Origin: Biomphalaria glabrata
Taxonomy: Eukaryota; Mollusca; Gastropoda; Planorbidae
Length of the DNA: 64,000 bases
Direction of reading: 5' to 3'
NCBI RefSeq assembly: GCF_947242115.1
Contig: NC_074719.1
Coordinates: 34,193,769 to 34,257,768 of the forward strand
In this document: piece by piece, positions 10,901 to 20,334 of the stretch
How positions within the stretch are numbered: position 1 is the stretch's first letter
How the letters are laid out: every line of letters begins with the position of its first letter
Translations under genes and position numbers: made by a program
The notes under the pieces: model-generated
Told to the model about the DNA's origin: nothing
The model's database searches: none
What the model saw: only the letters and a program-made list of their open reading frames with translations

Positions 10901-13900
10901 ATTCAGCAACCGAAATTACAATTTTCTTTCTAGGTAGAAAGCATTACTAGCTTGGCGGAGTTACTTTTCCAAAAGCAATACAGGTTTGGTAAAAAGTGTC
11001 AAGTTGTCCTACACAATCAAGACGACTTCAGTCACAGCATACAAGACTTCTTATCGCAAAAGGATTCTTTTGGTAATTTCGTTTCGTGGTAATTTCGTTT
11101 CCAACATTTGTCTCACATCGTGGTAGTTTCGTTTCCAACATTTGTCTCACATCGTGGTAGTTTCGTTTCCAACATTTGTCTCACATCGTGGTAGTTTCGT
11201 TTCCAACATTTGTCTCACATCGTGGTAGTTTCGTTTCCAACATTTGTCTCACATCGTGGTAGTTTCGTTTCCAACATTTGTCTCACATCGTGGTAGTTTC
11301 GTTTCCAACATTTGTCTCACATCGTGGTAGTTTCGTTTCCAACATTTGTCTCACATCGTGGTAATTTCGTTTCTAACGTATGTCGAACATCAAGATAATG
11401 CTTACATAGTTATGGTGCATATTGTTTATTGTTATAGACAGTGCTTTTTTGTGACGGTATGCGTCGTAACGGCACCTTTTTCAATATGGGGAAAAAAATA
11501 TTACTTTTCTTGTATTTAACGTTTATTGTTAATTTATTAGTAGGCCTAGTTAAAAGTTAGGCAATCCATCACTGATTACCGGCACCTATTTTTTTTTGTT
11601 TTTGTTTTGTTTATTTTCTACGATGCGGATGTTATTTCAGATTTAAAATAATTTTTACAACCCAAACTGCCCTTTATGGACGATTGTCCATAGCGGCTAC
11701 CACACAACTAGGCAGCCAACTAAAGCAGTTTTATCTACCAAATATTTTATTCGGACTCTTGGATTCATTAAATACTATCTACACATTCTACCTCGAGATT
11801 ATTGTGATCTCCAGAACATATTTAACTGTAAATTAAAATTTTCCATAAAAGGTTATAGATCTATGAATACTTACTTTTTGTTTTCAGAAACAAGTGATGA
11901 AGAATACACTAGGATTAAATTACAGTTGGTACGCAAAGGGATTAAAACAAAACAATCAGGTACTTCATTCGCATATACTTGACTAGAGAAAACAAGAACA
12001 ACAGTTTACAATTCTTTTCAAAAGAAATCAATATCTCCTTCATATAACTTATAAAGCGATTCGTTTTCTTTTAATATATAATGAATAATGATAAATTAAG
12101 TATTTTGTTTACTCCGTCCTATTCCCCACCCCCACCCCTATCCCGAGAAAAAAACTCATGAATCTATAAATCTAAAAGTATGTAAAAAAAAAATTTCAGA
12201 TCATGCGGTCTGTAAAGGTCTTTTGTTTCTATGGCCCACTGTTAACGAGTGTGTCGTGTGGCCAGTAAAACTAAGCTTTGGTAAACTATTCTAATAAATA
12301 TCCCTTTCAATCTAGAATTAGAAGACAGTGCGCACCATTTTCCTGAACATTAATTTTAAATTAAATTCGACAGAGAAAATACCAAAAGACGTAGAGTCTG
12401 TTCAAGATAAAGATCTAGGTCTCTAGCCGCATTGTTTTTTTTTTTACTTTTTATAGTTTGAAAAAAAGTATAACGGTCGAACTAGAGTTTTCAAGTGTGG
12501 CAAACGAGCTACTGATTCTTTAATCAACCATATGTATATATCAACTGTCAAATTTCTAGGAAAATCGTTAGAGACGATTTCGAGAATCACGTCCACCCAC
12601 CCTTTGCCCGTGTTACGTAAATGTGTGAATTGAATAGTGCTATTATAATACCAAGAAATACATTACAAAGTACTTTTTTGTAAAAAGACAATACCTCCAT
12701 TATTAAACTTAAAATATGATAAAACATATTTTAAAAAAGCAAATTACGCACTCAAAATGCTATGAGCGTAGCCAAAAGGGGTTTTGAGTTTAAGCCCCCC
12801 ATCAGCGGGATTTGAAGCTAAAAAACACATCTTCAACATAAAAAAACAGCAAATTACGCATTCAAAATGTTATGAGCGTAGCCAAAAGGGAGTTTTGAGT
12901 TTAAACCCCCCTCAGGGGGGTTTGAAGTCAAATAATACCTCTTCGATATAAAAAAGCAAATTACACAAAATTCTATGAGCGAAGCCAAAGGTGTTTTGAG
13001 TTTAAACCCTCCTTCAGGAGTTTGAAGCCAAAAAAATACCTCTTCAATATAAAAAAAAGCAAATTACACACTTCAAAATGCTATGAGCTTAGCCAAAGGG
13101 GGATTAGATGCTTAAAAATACCTCTTCAGTGTAAAAACAAAAAAAGCAAAATACACACTCAAAAATCTATGAGCGGAGCCAAGCCAATGGGGTTTTGAGT
13201 TTAAAACCCCCTCCTCCAGAGGGATTTTTATTTCAGTTTTTGAGTTTTTATAGCTCATTCCGGCTACTCATTCCATGCTATGGCAGTTGTGTAGAAAGTG
13301 CACTTGTACAAACTTGTCCAAGCATGTGGAATAAGAAATGTGCCTTTGTGTCTAAGTATTTTATTGGGCTGTGCTTTTGAATTTGTAATTTATCGTTCAG
13401 TGTTTTAGTTATTATTGCTTCAGTGTTGAAAAAAAAATAAAAATAATTTTTTTCCTTTATTAGCCAGAAACTTAAAAGATATCAAGAGAATAGAGAACGT
13501 GAATTTGGATAGCATACCAGGTTAGTGAAACTTATCTTGCTCACAATAAACATAGAATCATTTTAATATTTCAGTTGGTGCTTGCATACTCAGATGTATG
13601 TAATAAGCAAGCGGAGCCAGGATAATTATTTTTTTTTTGGGCGGGGGGGGGGGGTAGGATGGCACTTTTTTAACTTTATTTTTCTTTGCATTCACACAAA
13701 CACACTTATGTGTATACAATCTACATTTATGCAATGAAAAATTATACACAGATTTCATTCAATTTTTATAACATTATTTAGCCATAAGAAAGTAGTGTAA
13801 GTATAAATGTTAAAATAAAAAAAAAAAAAATTCCATTTTAAATATAATCATGACCCCTTACTGTTGTTTTAAAAGCTGTGTATTTTATAACATTACGGCT

Positions 13901-15221
13901 TGCATGATTATTTTTAAAAACAAAACAGTTACATTTCAAAAGACAAACAGTGGCCATTGCACCTAAAGTTTACAAGATGCAAATATCATGAAACTGAATT
14001 TCCCATAGCTTTTCTAGTTTTTGAAATGTGAGAGGCAGATAGCCGGTTAGACGGACGTACGGACAGACGACACAAATTCAATATTGACTTTACCTCTTTC
14101 GGGAACCGCTGATATCATTTATGCCGAATTTATATTTCAGAGTTGTTCTTTTGTGTATTAACTGGTCAATCAAATGTCAAATGTAATGAAGACTGTCCTC
14201 ATGTTATAGGTAAAATAATTTTTTTCAGTTTCTTAAAATTTAATCACTTTTTTTGTTGGTAATGTATCCGTTATATTGTATTACACTGAATAAAACAACA
14301 ACATGTTTAACTATAACTATTTCATAAACAGGTCATCATGAGCAACAAATATCAGAAGGTGGAGAGGATGACCTATATAAGCATTTGGAAAACTGTATAA
14401 AGAATCCAGGTCACACACAGTTTATCCCTGTCGATATGTTTAGTCTAGAACATCTTCCTGAAGTTCATCGCGACAATGACTTATATACATTTGTAAAAGC
14501 TGTAGCTGACCTGACAGTTAAAGTCAGCGTCACACTGGTCAGTCCACAAAGGCCAGAATTTTGGCCGGATACAAATATTCCTTACTTTTTGTACAACATG
14601 AAGGGGAGTAAATCTTTAAGAACCGGAAGTGGGATAGTGAAAGCAGTGATAAAGTGGAAAAGGGGAAGATGTCCAATTGATAGGTATCAAAATCCATTCA
14701 AGCCAGAGAAACAGTGGTGGACATTAAGGGTACTAACGGCAGCAAATGTAATTTTTGACGACTCTGAGGCGAACCACACAACGTTAAGATTGTTTTATGA
14801 CAAAGAAGATAGCCCAGAAGTTGTCGTAAATGTGATGATTAGCAATGTATCAAAGGATATCAATAACGACATATCTTTGTTGGATTGCGTCACTTGTGAG
14901 CTAAATCTAAATGTCGTCAACAGGCTAAGGGAAATGGTGAAACATTATGATGATCTGTATGAGAAGGTGGCACAAAAATATGAACAGTCTAGAGACATCG
15001 ACAAGTTGATGTTTATAGTGTCACATCCTCATGGATGTCGTAAACAGGTTAGCATTGGTCAATGGAAGGACCATGTTCAATTTAGTGATTATTTCGACCG
15101 GTTTACATACACGACATGTACATGCCCAGGAAGTAGTGGAGCCAGTGTCCACTGTTTGGGATATGGATGGTATATTCATTGTGGACGTTTGCAGACTGGA
15201 CTTCATTATAGCAGTACTTAA
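4901..15221 (+). CDS. Gene A: coiled-coil, trypsin-like pseudoprotease paralogue (intact frame)
   Basis: Nine-exon model from splice signals and phase: 4901-4999, 6557-6674, 10214-10360, 10533-10831, 10934-11072, 11888-11959, 13464-13520, 14141-14209, 14332-15221. It gives about 629 codons with no interruption. Exon 3 is the least certain, since it shows little likeness to exon 3 of B and C. The start is the ATG directly after an AG acceptor, as in B and C, so an unseen 5' UTR exon is likely. Residues about 1-73 form an N-terminal region (LWIEDKE), followed by charged coiled-coil exons and a small exon ending CPHVI. The last exon (residues about 334-629) is trypsin-like: GSGIV, then TAANV with Asn472 where the catalytic His is expected, an Asp segment (DISLLDC), HPHG, and CPGSSGA with Ser602 as the expected nucleophile. 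His-to-Asn predicts little or no protease activity. There is no signal peptide or membrane segment. Unlike B and C it lacks the CxCxxC cluster. The family assignment is by motif only. Confidence 0.78.
5202..5501. repeat. Two diverged copies of a dispersed repeat in gene A intron 1
   Basis: Sequences around 5202-5300 and 5394-5501 share CTCGGATCAAGT, then an AT-rich stretch, then ATTAACCNATTAGTCAATTAA. A third relative is at 31305-31400 in a gene B intron. Probably the tail of an old interspersed element; the class is not identified. Confidence 0.55.
5502..5649. repeat. 75-bp tandem duplication
   Basis: Two adjacent copies (5502-5576 and 5577-5649) start with ATTATTGGTAATTAATAATT and end with GAAACATACAGTTGT. 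They differ by only a few bases, so the duplication is recent. It lies in intron 1 of gene A. Confidence 0.9.
6090..6240. mobile_element. hAT-type MITE, 151 bp, with 8-bp TSD
   Basis: Imperfect terminal inverted repeats: CCGTGGCGTAGCTAGG at the left end and the complement of CAGGGACGTAGCTAGG at the right. Both sides carry GCAAAAGA (6082-6089 and 6241-6248), an 8-bp duplication typical of hAT transposition. The interior is G-rich then C-rich and non-coding. The right end resembles the right end of the larger hAT at 16884-19092, so it may be a non-autonomous derivative of that family. Confidence 0.85.
7190..7235. repeat. 46-bp target-site duplication, left copy
   Basis: Begins with seven T and contains ATATCGACGAATAATATAGG and ends CCTATTAT. 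It is identical to 10006-10051. The two copies bracket the LINE at 7236-10005. Confidence 0.93.
7236..10005 (-). mobile_element. 5'-truncated LINE (C2H2-tailed family) inserted in gene A intron 2
   Basis: A minus-strand non-LTR retrotransposon bounded exactly by the 46-bp direct repeats at 7190-7235 and 10006-10051. Its 5' end (right side) cuts into the endonuclease domain at the DFNARVG motif, so it is 5'-truncated. Its 3' end follows about 45 bp after the stop codon, with no poly(A) tail. It lies antisense to the host gene. Confidence 0.93.
7282..10041 (-). CDS. LINE ORF: partial endonuclease, reverse transcriptase, C-terminal zinc finger
   Basis: 919 open codons with no internal stop. The first dozen or so come from the target duplication, so the apparent Met is fortuitous and the native start is missing. 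Residues about 14-120 are the C-terminal part of an apurinic-type endonuclease (DFNARVG, then DTDH). Residues about 385-650 are the reverse transcriptase, with FIDLTKAFDLV, SGVKQGCVLAPTLFG and the box that should read FADD. That box reads FAND (about residues 603-606; codon at 8227-8229), so the first catalytic Asp is Asn. Residues about 890-908 are a CxxC...HxxxxC finger (CTNCGKVCRSRIGLISHTRF). The clade is uncertain; it resembles RTE-like proteins often mislabelled craniofacial development protein 2. It is young by its open frame, but probably catalytically dead. Confidence 0.9.
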   Translation of the reverse strand: MSMPILFVDIKKLSDFNARVGSDHTTWPDCLGLFGIGKMNENGQRLLEFCTYHKLCITNTYFRTKPQHCVSWRHPRSGHWHQLDVILTRKKDIGNILLTRSYQSADCDTDHTLVSCRTRLLPTKIHTSQGKRKSRLNTTSTKNSDLCTEFENKLEEAFKNFSVTEVEKSWTFMRDTIYQTSSLVFGNKTKKSEDWFEASLPEMETATTNKRAAMLIYKKDPTPSNLIRLSAARNNAQRVARQCANKYWQELFEDIQSCADCGNIRGLYEGMRKAFGPHTSKCAPLKSKDGSIISDRALQMERWVEHYAELYQIENAISPNAVSNFPSLPVLTELDETPSAKELSIAIDMLAHGKTPGGDGIPAEVIQAGKCALIKPLHELLSLCWEQGMVPQELKDSNIVTIYKNKGDRSDCNNYRGISLLSIVGKAFARVLLKRLQILADRVYPESQCGFRAGRSTTDMIFSLRQLQEKSREQKQPLFIAFIDLTKAFDLVSRSGLFAVLERIGCPNKLRKLVSAFHENMQGTVQFESSSSRPFSIKSGVKQGCVLAPTLFGIFFSVVLSSAFKSLEDGIYIHSRSDGRLFNLARLKAKTKRRRILIRELLFANDAALVSHSQGGLQKLVNALAAACQEFSLTISLSKTEILAQDVAEIPIIQIGNHTLSVVQEFTYLGSTIVSNLDLDIELTKRIGKATTALAKLSKRVWENGKLTTATKILVYNTCVVSTLLYGSESWSTYMYQEHRLNSFHLRCLRRIMGISWRDHISNQEVLRLANMNSMYALLTQRKLRWLGHVTRIPDGRIPKDILYAELVEGVRPKGRPRLTYRDVCKRDMRASGISESMWENIAKDRSAWRQTVRAGTTLAENKRIEAALIKREKKKAALSASPKSEAYKCTNCGKVCRSRIGLISHTRFCPVSRLSQNQ
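10006..10051. repeat. 46-bp target-site duplication, right copy
   Basis: Identical to 7190-7235; see the LINE at 7236-10005. It is followed by a short (TTA)n run. Confidence 0.93.
11085..11390. repeat. 34-bp tandem repeat adjoining an exon 5 splice donor
   Basis: Nine 34-bp units starting CGTGGTAGTTTCGTTTCCAA. The last unit is diverged. A partial unit (TGGTAATTTCG) sits at 11071-11084 and contains the donor of gene A exon 5 (exon end 11072). Each full unit repeats a similar GTGGTA word, so the array carries many donor-like copies within the intron. Confidence 0.92.
11440..11640. repeat. Fragment of a dispersed element related to 63590-64000
   Basis: Shares AACGTTTATTGTTAATTTAT, AAAAGTTAG, CAATCCATCAC and TACCGGCACC-type words with 63598-63662. 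This links a gene A intron with the repeat family at the window's right end. No coding content. Confidence 0.65.
12198..12275 (-). mobile_element. SINE 3' fragment
   Basis: The reverse complement carries GGCCACACGACAC, GTTAACAGTGGGCCATAGAA and AGACCTTTACAGACCGCATG-type sequence, matching the 3' half of the SINE at 3281-3570 with mismatches. The tRNA head is absent. Confidence 0.7.
12755..13215. repeat. Degenerate ~100-bp tandem repeat (GAGCGTAGCCAAAGG family)
   Basis: About five diverged units. Each contains CTATGAGCGTAGCCAAAGG, GTTTTGAGTTTAAACCCCC, GGTTTGAAGC, ATACCTCTTCAATATAAAAA and GCAAATTACACACTCAAAAT. The same unit is arrayed at 20335-21215 and, in variant form, at 63790-64000. Non-coding; it probably belongs to a dispersed element whose body is made of such units. 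Confidence 0.85.
13225..13430 (-). mobile_element. Decayed CR1-like LINE 3' fragment
   Basis: The sequence resembles, in the same orientation, positions about 40600-40770 of the CR1-like element: CATTCCATGCTATGGCAG, TTGTACAAACTTGTCC, GAAATGTGCCTTTGTGTC, GTATTTTATT, TTCAGTGTTTTA. That corresponds to the C-terminal end of the minus-strand ORF. Many mismatches, so it is old. Confidence 0.7.
14005..14110. repeat. Dispersed repeat trace
   Basis: Contains GTTAGACGGACGTACGGACA and TTACCTCTTTCGGGAACC. It is related in composition to the reverse complement of 28565-28679 (GTCTGTGCGTCCGTCCCG, CCCCCGAAAGGGG). Probably an old interspersed element in the last introns of both gene A and gene B. Confidence 0.45.
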
Positions 15222-15855
15222 ACTAAATCAAATGTGTTTATTGTTGTGTATCCTTATAAAAAATATAAACAGACTCTACATTAATGGAAATGAAATAATT
15301 TTTGACATCTCTGCGTTGCTTGTCTTTGTTTACGTAAATATTATGTACAATAATTTAATTCATATTTGAAGAAATGAAATTATTACAATCATCTTTTGTC
15401 AATTAAAAAAACAAAACATAAATAATGATAGACTGCATACTGTGAACGTTACATTGTCAATGTATTTTATGGTTAGTAATGTATTAATAACCTTCCCTCT
15501 CACCATTGTGTAGCCCCTACATCCATATAAAGACCACGCGTGCTGTTTGTTTTATAAATATAAAAATATAGATTTTCTTACCTAATCTCCATTGATTAAC
15601 ACATCTTTGCATAATATGATAACAAAATAGAAAAACTTTTTTACGTTCAAATGATATAATAAACGAAACATTCATATTTTAGTTGAAAAAAAAAACGAGA
15701 AAAATGGCCCGAAGCTCTAACAACTTAGATGAACAGTCATAAAGTCATATTACTATGTTCCAAATGTCAGTTGAAATTAAATTATTCCAATTTTTTTTCT
15801 CTTGTGTATTGAGTGTTTGACTTGTATATTGTGGTTTTGGCATTGTGAGCCAATC
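15222..15855. other. Gene A 3' flank
   Basis: AT-rich. The likely 3' UTR has a variant ATTAAA at about 15402 and an AATAAA at about 15659; either could serve for polyadenylation. No other gene is seen. Confidence 0.45.
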
Positions 15856-15950
15856 ATCATTGGCCTCCTTCAGTCGTAGAACGACTATGGTTCATCTCGA
15901 ACATGGCTTCATATGGCTGCGGAGCCCTATTTTGGAGAGAGCTAATAGTG
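15856..15950 (-). mobile_element. LINE 3' end remnant
   Basis: The reverse complement carries CCAAAATAGGGCTCCGCAGC and GAGATGAACCATAGTCGTTC, matching the LINE tail at 896-1020 including the end of the zinc-finger frame and the 3' UTR. Slightly diverged and only the last ~95 bp. Confidence 0.8.
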
Positions 15951-16883
15951 TTGTGAGCTTATAGCGTTGTGAGCTAATAGGAGGCCTATTAATCGAAAGA
16001 GAGATATAAACTTTTTTTTCAGGTTGAATGAAATAAATCTATGCCATCTATAATCTGTAATGATGGCAGAAGATATTGACTTTATAGATTTTGAATTCTA
16101 TATGACAAAAATCATTAAATTTAATAATAATAAATGTATCCGTGACAAACTCATAAATGGTTGACGTTTGTCGAATATCTTTATTTAAATAAAAATACAA
16201 AGGCTTAAATGATTTTCAGTAACAATTTTTAATCGTCAGTGGACGTCAAGTGTGTTGTGGGAGTGAAGGCTAGTGAATAGATATACTAAATATTTTTAGA
16301 GAAAATAATAAATAATACGGCACCATCAGAGTGTCCTATGTGTAATATTATAGTATAAGCTATTGCTAGACATCACTATAGAAACTACATCTGCTTTTTT
16401 TTTTGTTTTAAAACTTTAAAAATGGTTCGGACGTTAAGAATATCAAGATCATAACGGGAAGAAAGATTATCAGCAAAATGTTTAATATCTTAGTTTTTTA
16501 CTATTTCACTATAGGACTATCATGCATGTGTGCAGGGCCGCAGCGAGGGTTGTGGCCGCCTGCGTGCGAAATTCTAAAATGCAGCCCTCCCCCACCATTT
16601 TTTTTTTAGAAAAATAATTCATTAAAACTGAGCTAAACACTGTAAAGAAAAATGTGCCTTTTGATTTCAATTCATTTTTGTAGACCATTCCTATTTTTTC
16701 CCTTTTCATATTCCCACCGTTGTTATATCGCATACGTACAACTAAGAACTAGGAACAATTTCGGACTTATGTGTTTTCAGAAATCTGAAATCTTAGCTCT
16801 TTGAGATAAACATTAAAAATTGATCTATTTCTAACTACTCGCTTATGCTTCTGTACTTGCGACGATGAATTTATAATTGATGA
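15951..16883. other. Mostly unrecognised; one transposon-end-like patch
   Basis: AT-rich. A patch at 16533-16600 starts GCAGGGCCGCAGCGAGGG, then a poly-pyrimidine patch and T run. It looks like a hAT-type terminus, but I cannot find its partner end. Confidence 0.4.
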
Positions 16884-19092
16884 GCAGGAGCGTAGCTAGG
16901 GATTTGGGGGCCCGGGGAGATTGACCTCTTAGGGGGGGGGGCCTTGCATTTTGACATTAGACTTGAGATAATGTACTTAATAAATATATAACCCTACCTT
17001 CAAATTGGTAAAGTATATCAGTAAAATTAACAAAAAACAATCATTAAGACTCTTTTAATGAATAATACCGTTGTTTATTGGCGAAATAATGCACAACTGA
17101 CAAATCTCAATTCATATCACTTCACGTGCTTTCTGTGAGGCAAAAGCATCTATAACATCATCTACATCGATAGTGTCTAGTATTTGTAACTTCACTGACA
17201 TTAAAGCCATGCTAAGCCTTTTTTGCGTCTTTGTGCTCCTGAGATTGTCTTTGATTAACTTGAGCTTTGAGAATGATCTCTCACATGACGCAATGGAAGT
17301 TAGAAGTATTCGAAAGTATGTTGCAAGGTTTGAGCACACATCATTACCATATAAAGCCTGCTTCCTCAATATGTCAGTTGGTGATTGTGGCACTGTTTTG
17401 TTGATGAAAAGTGCTCGTGCATCAATGACATCATTGAACAAGCGATTTGCCTGTATCTCATCAAACAGGAAAAAATAACACAGTTTTCCAACAGCGTGTC
17501 ATCATCCATAGACTCCAACAGGTGTCTTGGTTCAAGAAGAAATACAAAGGTGTCCACATGGATTTCTAGCCTTTAGAATCTGTCCTTCATCTCCATTTGA
17601 AGCCTGTCCAGCACTTCTGTCTCAACACGTTTGAATTGTAATTCTATTGACAGTTCCGCATCAGAACTCAACTCGCCATCAAGTCTTTTTTATTTCTTCT
17701 GGTTATTTTGATTACAAAAACTCAATAGCATTCACTATCTTCTTTTGCGTCTTCGATGGATTGGGTGATCAGTTTCATCAATTTCACATCATTTTGCAGA
17801 AATCATGAAAGGGTTTTAATTTCTTCACCAGCTTCCCGTATGTGCAGTCCAGACTTTTGTAGTTTCTTCTGAACTATATTGATTTGGCGCAGATTTGACC
17901 AGAATTCCAGATAAGCAAAAAGTTCATGAAGATTATGTGCATTGCTTCTAGTGTCCATTCTTTCAGTTGTTGATTCAGAAAGTTTCTTCAACAGCTTGAT
18001 GATTTTGTCGAGATGCAAGGAAACTGCCGACGTAGCTTCTTCTCTTGCATACCATCTTGTATTACTCTCCTTTTTTAAAATCCCAGCTCCATCTTCTTTT
18101 AGTTTGACCTATCTATGTGGTAAATTGGAAAAAAAGTTGAACAATTCATATACAGTTCCAAAAAAGGTTACGAGAATGATTATCACAGTTCAGAAATTTT
18201 GCCTTTGGATTTATGTCTACGAGACAGACGGCCACTCATTGTGGCTGCGTTGTTATGGGTTTGACTTCTGCACAGATCAAAACCCAGAAAATGCATTTCT
18301 GAATATCAAAGCTCTTGGACTCTTCTGATGTAGCACGAGGAAAAATGTGGTTTAATTCTTCCCCCGAAAAAAAAACAAAGAAAATCCTTGCTTTACGCTC
18401 ATTAATTAGAATAGACCAAATAGTTATGCCTGTTGATTGCAAGAAATTGTTACTTTTGTATTAACAATTGATTTGAATTGTGTAGATCGAGATTGAGGAA
18501 GCAAAACTTGTTAATATACAAATATAATCGGATATGTAGACTAAATCTATTTTCGCATACTGGGGGCCTTGCTTTTACTTTTACATTTACAATGTAGCCT
18601 ATTTGTAGCCTATTTCATAGACTATAGTCTATGCCTTTTTGTAGGCCTACAAATTATGAACATAGTGAACATACAAAAAAAAAATTATTTAAGTAAAATT
18701 TATTTGTAAAAATTAGTTTTGCCATTTTTATTTCCAATTCTCGTGTCGCGGGCCACACGAACGAAAAGGTGCATTAACGAAATAAAATCAAACCGAAACG
18801 ATTAGATTAGAAACTTACATTAATTAATGAAAAAATGGAAGTTCATTTTTTTCAGGCGTCGGAAGTGGCTCCCTTTCTCTACTTAAAATGAGAGCAAAAT
18901 TGTAGCTAGCTTAACCACCGACTCATTTTCTTGTCTCTTTTTGGTAACTATTCTCACCAATCCTCTAAAAATCTAAGCGTAGTTCAACAATCTTTTATTG
19001 TTTTTTACATTAAATAATAAATATTACGCTAAATGCAGGGCAAGAGTCCGGGGACCCCAAATGATGGCAAATTCCTAGATACGCCACAGTCT
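16884..19092 (-). mobile_element. hAT transposon, ZMYM1-like, degenerate
   Basis: The left end reads GGAGCGTAGCTAGGGATTTG. The complement of the right end reads GTGGCGTATCTAGGAATTTG, a matching inverted pair. Between them the minus strand encodes pieces of a hAT transposase: the C-terminal dimerisation block at 17112-17441 contains LATYFRILLTSIASCERSFS and KLKLIKDNLRSTKTQKRL, hallmarks of ZMYM1/hAT proteins. A further piece at 17803-18018 (KIIKLLKKLSESTTERMD) lies in another frame. The frame is broken several times, so the element is dead. I found no clear 8-bp target duplication, so the outer limits are approximate. Confidence 0.78.
17112..17441 (-). pseudogene. hAT transposase C-terminal dimerisation domain
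   Basis: 109 codons containing the ASCERSFSKLKLIK motif of the hAT dimerisation region. This is the best preserved piece of the transposase in the element at 16884-19092. Upstream protein segments lie to its right in shifted frames. Confidence 0.88.
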
Positions 19093-20228
19093 AATATACT
19101 ATCATTCTAGATCTAGATCTGTTTTTTTTTTTTTTTTAATTCAAGATCAGTATGCCTAATTGTTTATCAAAATGATTTATTTTAAACCGACATTTACATT
19201 GTGACATTGTAGGGCCTACCTACTATCTGCATAATACCCCGACTTATAAATATTTTACTTCACTAGATCTAATCAAATCCATATAATAATAACAATAATA
19301 AATCTCTTAATTCAGAACATTAAGGATGCAGTTAGATTTGCAAGACCTAGAATTAGTAGATCTCTAGATCTAATCTAGGTAGAATAAATGTATAAAACAT
19401 TTGCCAGAAAAAAAATCACTCTTCATATTGATGTTACTTTTCTTGTTCCATTTTTTTTAAAACTCAACAAAGTGCGGCAAAAGTTCCAAATTCGCATTCA
19501 AGACAAGTAGTTTAGATCTAGATCTAGATATAAATCTACTAGATCTAGATCTATCTAGACTGAATTTGAATCTAGATTTTATATAGATCTATGTCTAGAT
19601 CTACATCTTGGGTACCAGAGTGAGTTTAGATCTAGAAGGCTGGTAATAGTATTGAGCAAAGAAAAGCTTAAAATTCTAGACTAGTAAAAACTAGACTAGT
19701 ACGTAGAGTAGCACACTACAGACTAGTGACTAGTACTACACTACAGACAGTACAGTAATAACAGTAGTCTGAGTAGTAGTCTAGAGTTAGAGTACCAGTA
19801 CTAGATTCTTCTTTCTAGACCTACCCCGGCAGTACAATACAATGAATTGAATGATGATGATCTATTGATTGATCTAGATTTTCTAGATCTAAATTTAAAT
19901 AATCATATAAAAAATAATGTCTAGATCTAGTCCTATAATCTATATAATATACTTATATAGATCTAGACTCTATCAGATCTAGACTAGTTACTAGATCTAG
20001 TATAATTAAATAATAATAAATAATAATATTGTATTATTTAATCAGTCATATTCAGTCTAATCTACTTTCTCAAGTCTAGACTAGTCTAGATCATTATTAG
20101 ATCTACTAGATCTAGTCTAGATCATGAATCATCAAGTCAAGATTCTATCTATTATCTATATATATAAGTATATATATAATCTATCTATAATAATCTAATA
20201 TATATTTAAATTATTAATATAATACTGC
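19093..20228. repeat. AGATCT/TCTAGA-rich low-complexity stretch
   Basis: Dense short palindromic words (TAGATCTAGA, CTAGACTAG, TCTAGATC) with ACTAGTACT runs at 19675-19805, inside AT-rich sequence. No fixed period, so it is not a simple satellite. Similar short patches occur at 37310-37430 and 46030-46230. No coding content. Confidence 0.8.
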
Positions 20229-20334
20229 ATGGGCGTAGCCGGGGGGGGGGGGGGGGGGGGCGGAAATTAGTGACTGATTTTTTGGTTTGATTCTGTTTAT
20301 TTTAGGAGATATTTTATACTAAACCATCACTTGC

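Noticed and set aside
11085-11390. Possible CRISPR-like array of 34-bp repeats
   Set aside because: The units are directly adjacent with no unique spacers, and the context is a eukaryotic intron. A plain tandem repeat.
15021-15369. Alternative ORFs overlapping the end of gene A on both strands
   Set aside because: Out of frame with the conserved trypsin-like exon, and they have no counterpart in genes B and C.
16884-19092. Host ZMYM1-like gene
   Set aside because: The dimerisation-domain match is real, but the frame is broken, there is no exon structure and inverted ends flank it, so a dead hAT transposon explains it better.
20240-20261. Long G homopolymers here and at 13640, 22421, 36569, 43568, 60823 and 63441 as functional elements
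   Set aside because: They lie at transposon ends or in simple sequence and their lengths are unreliable in assemblies; no function can be supported.
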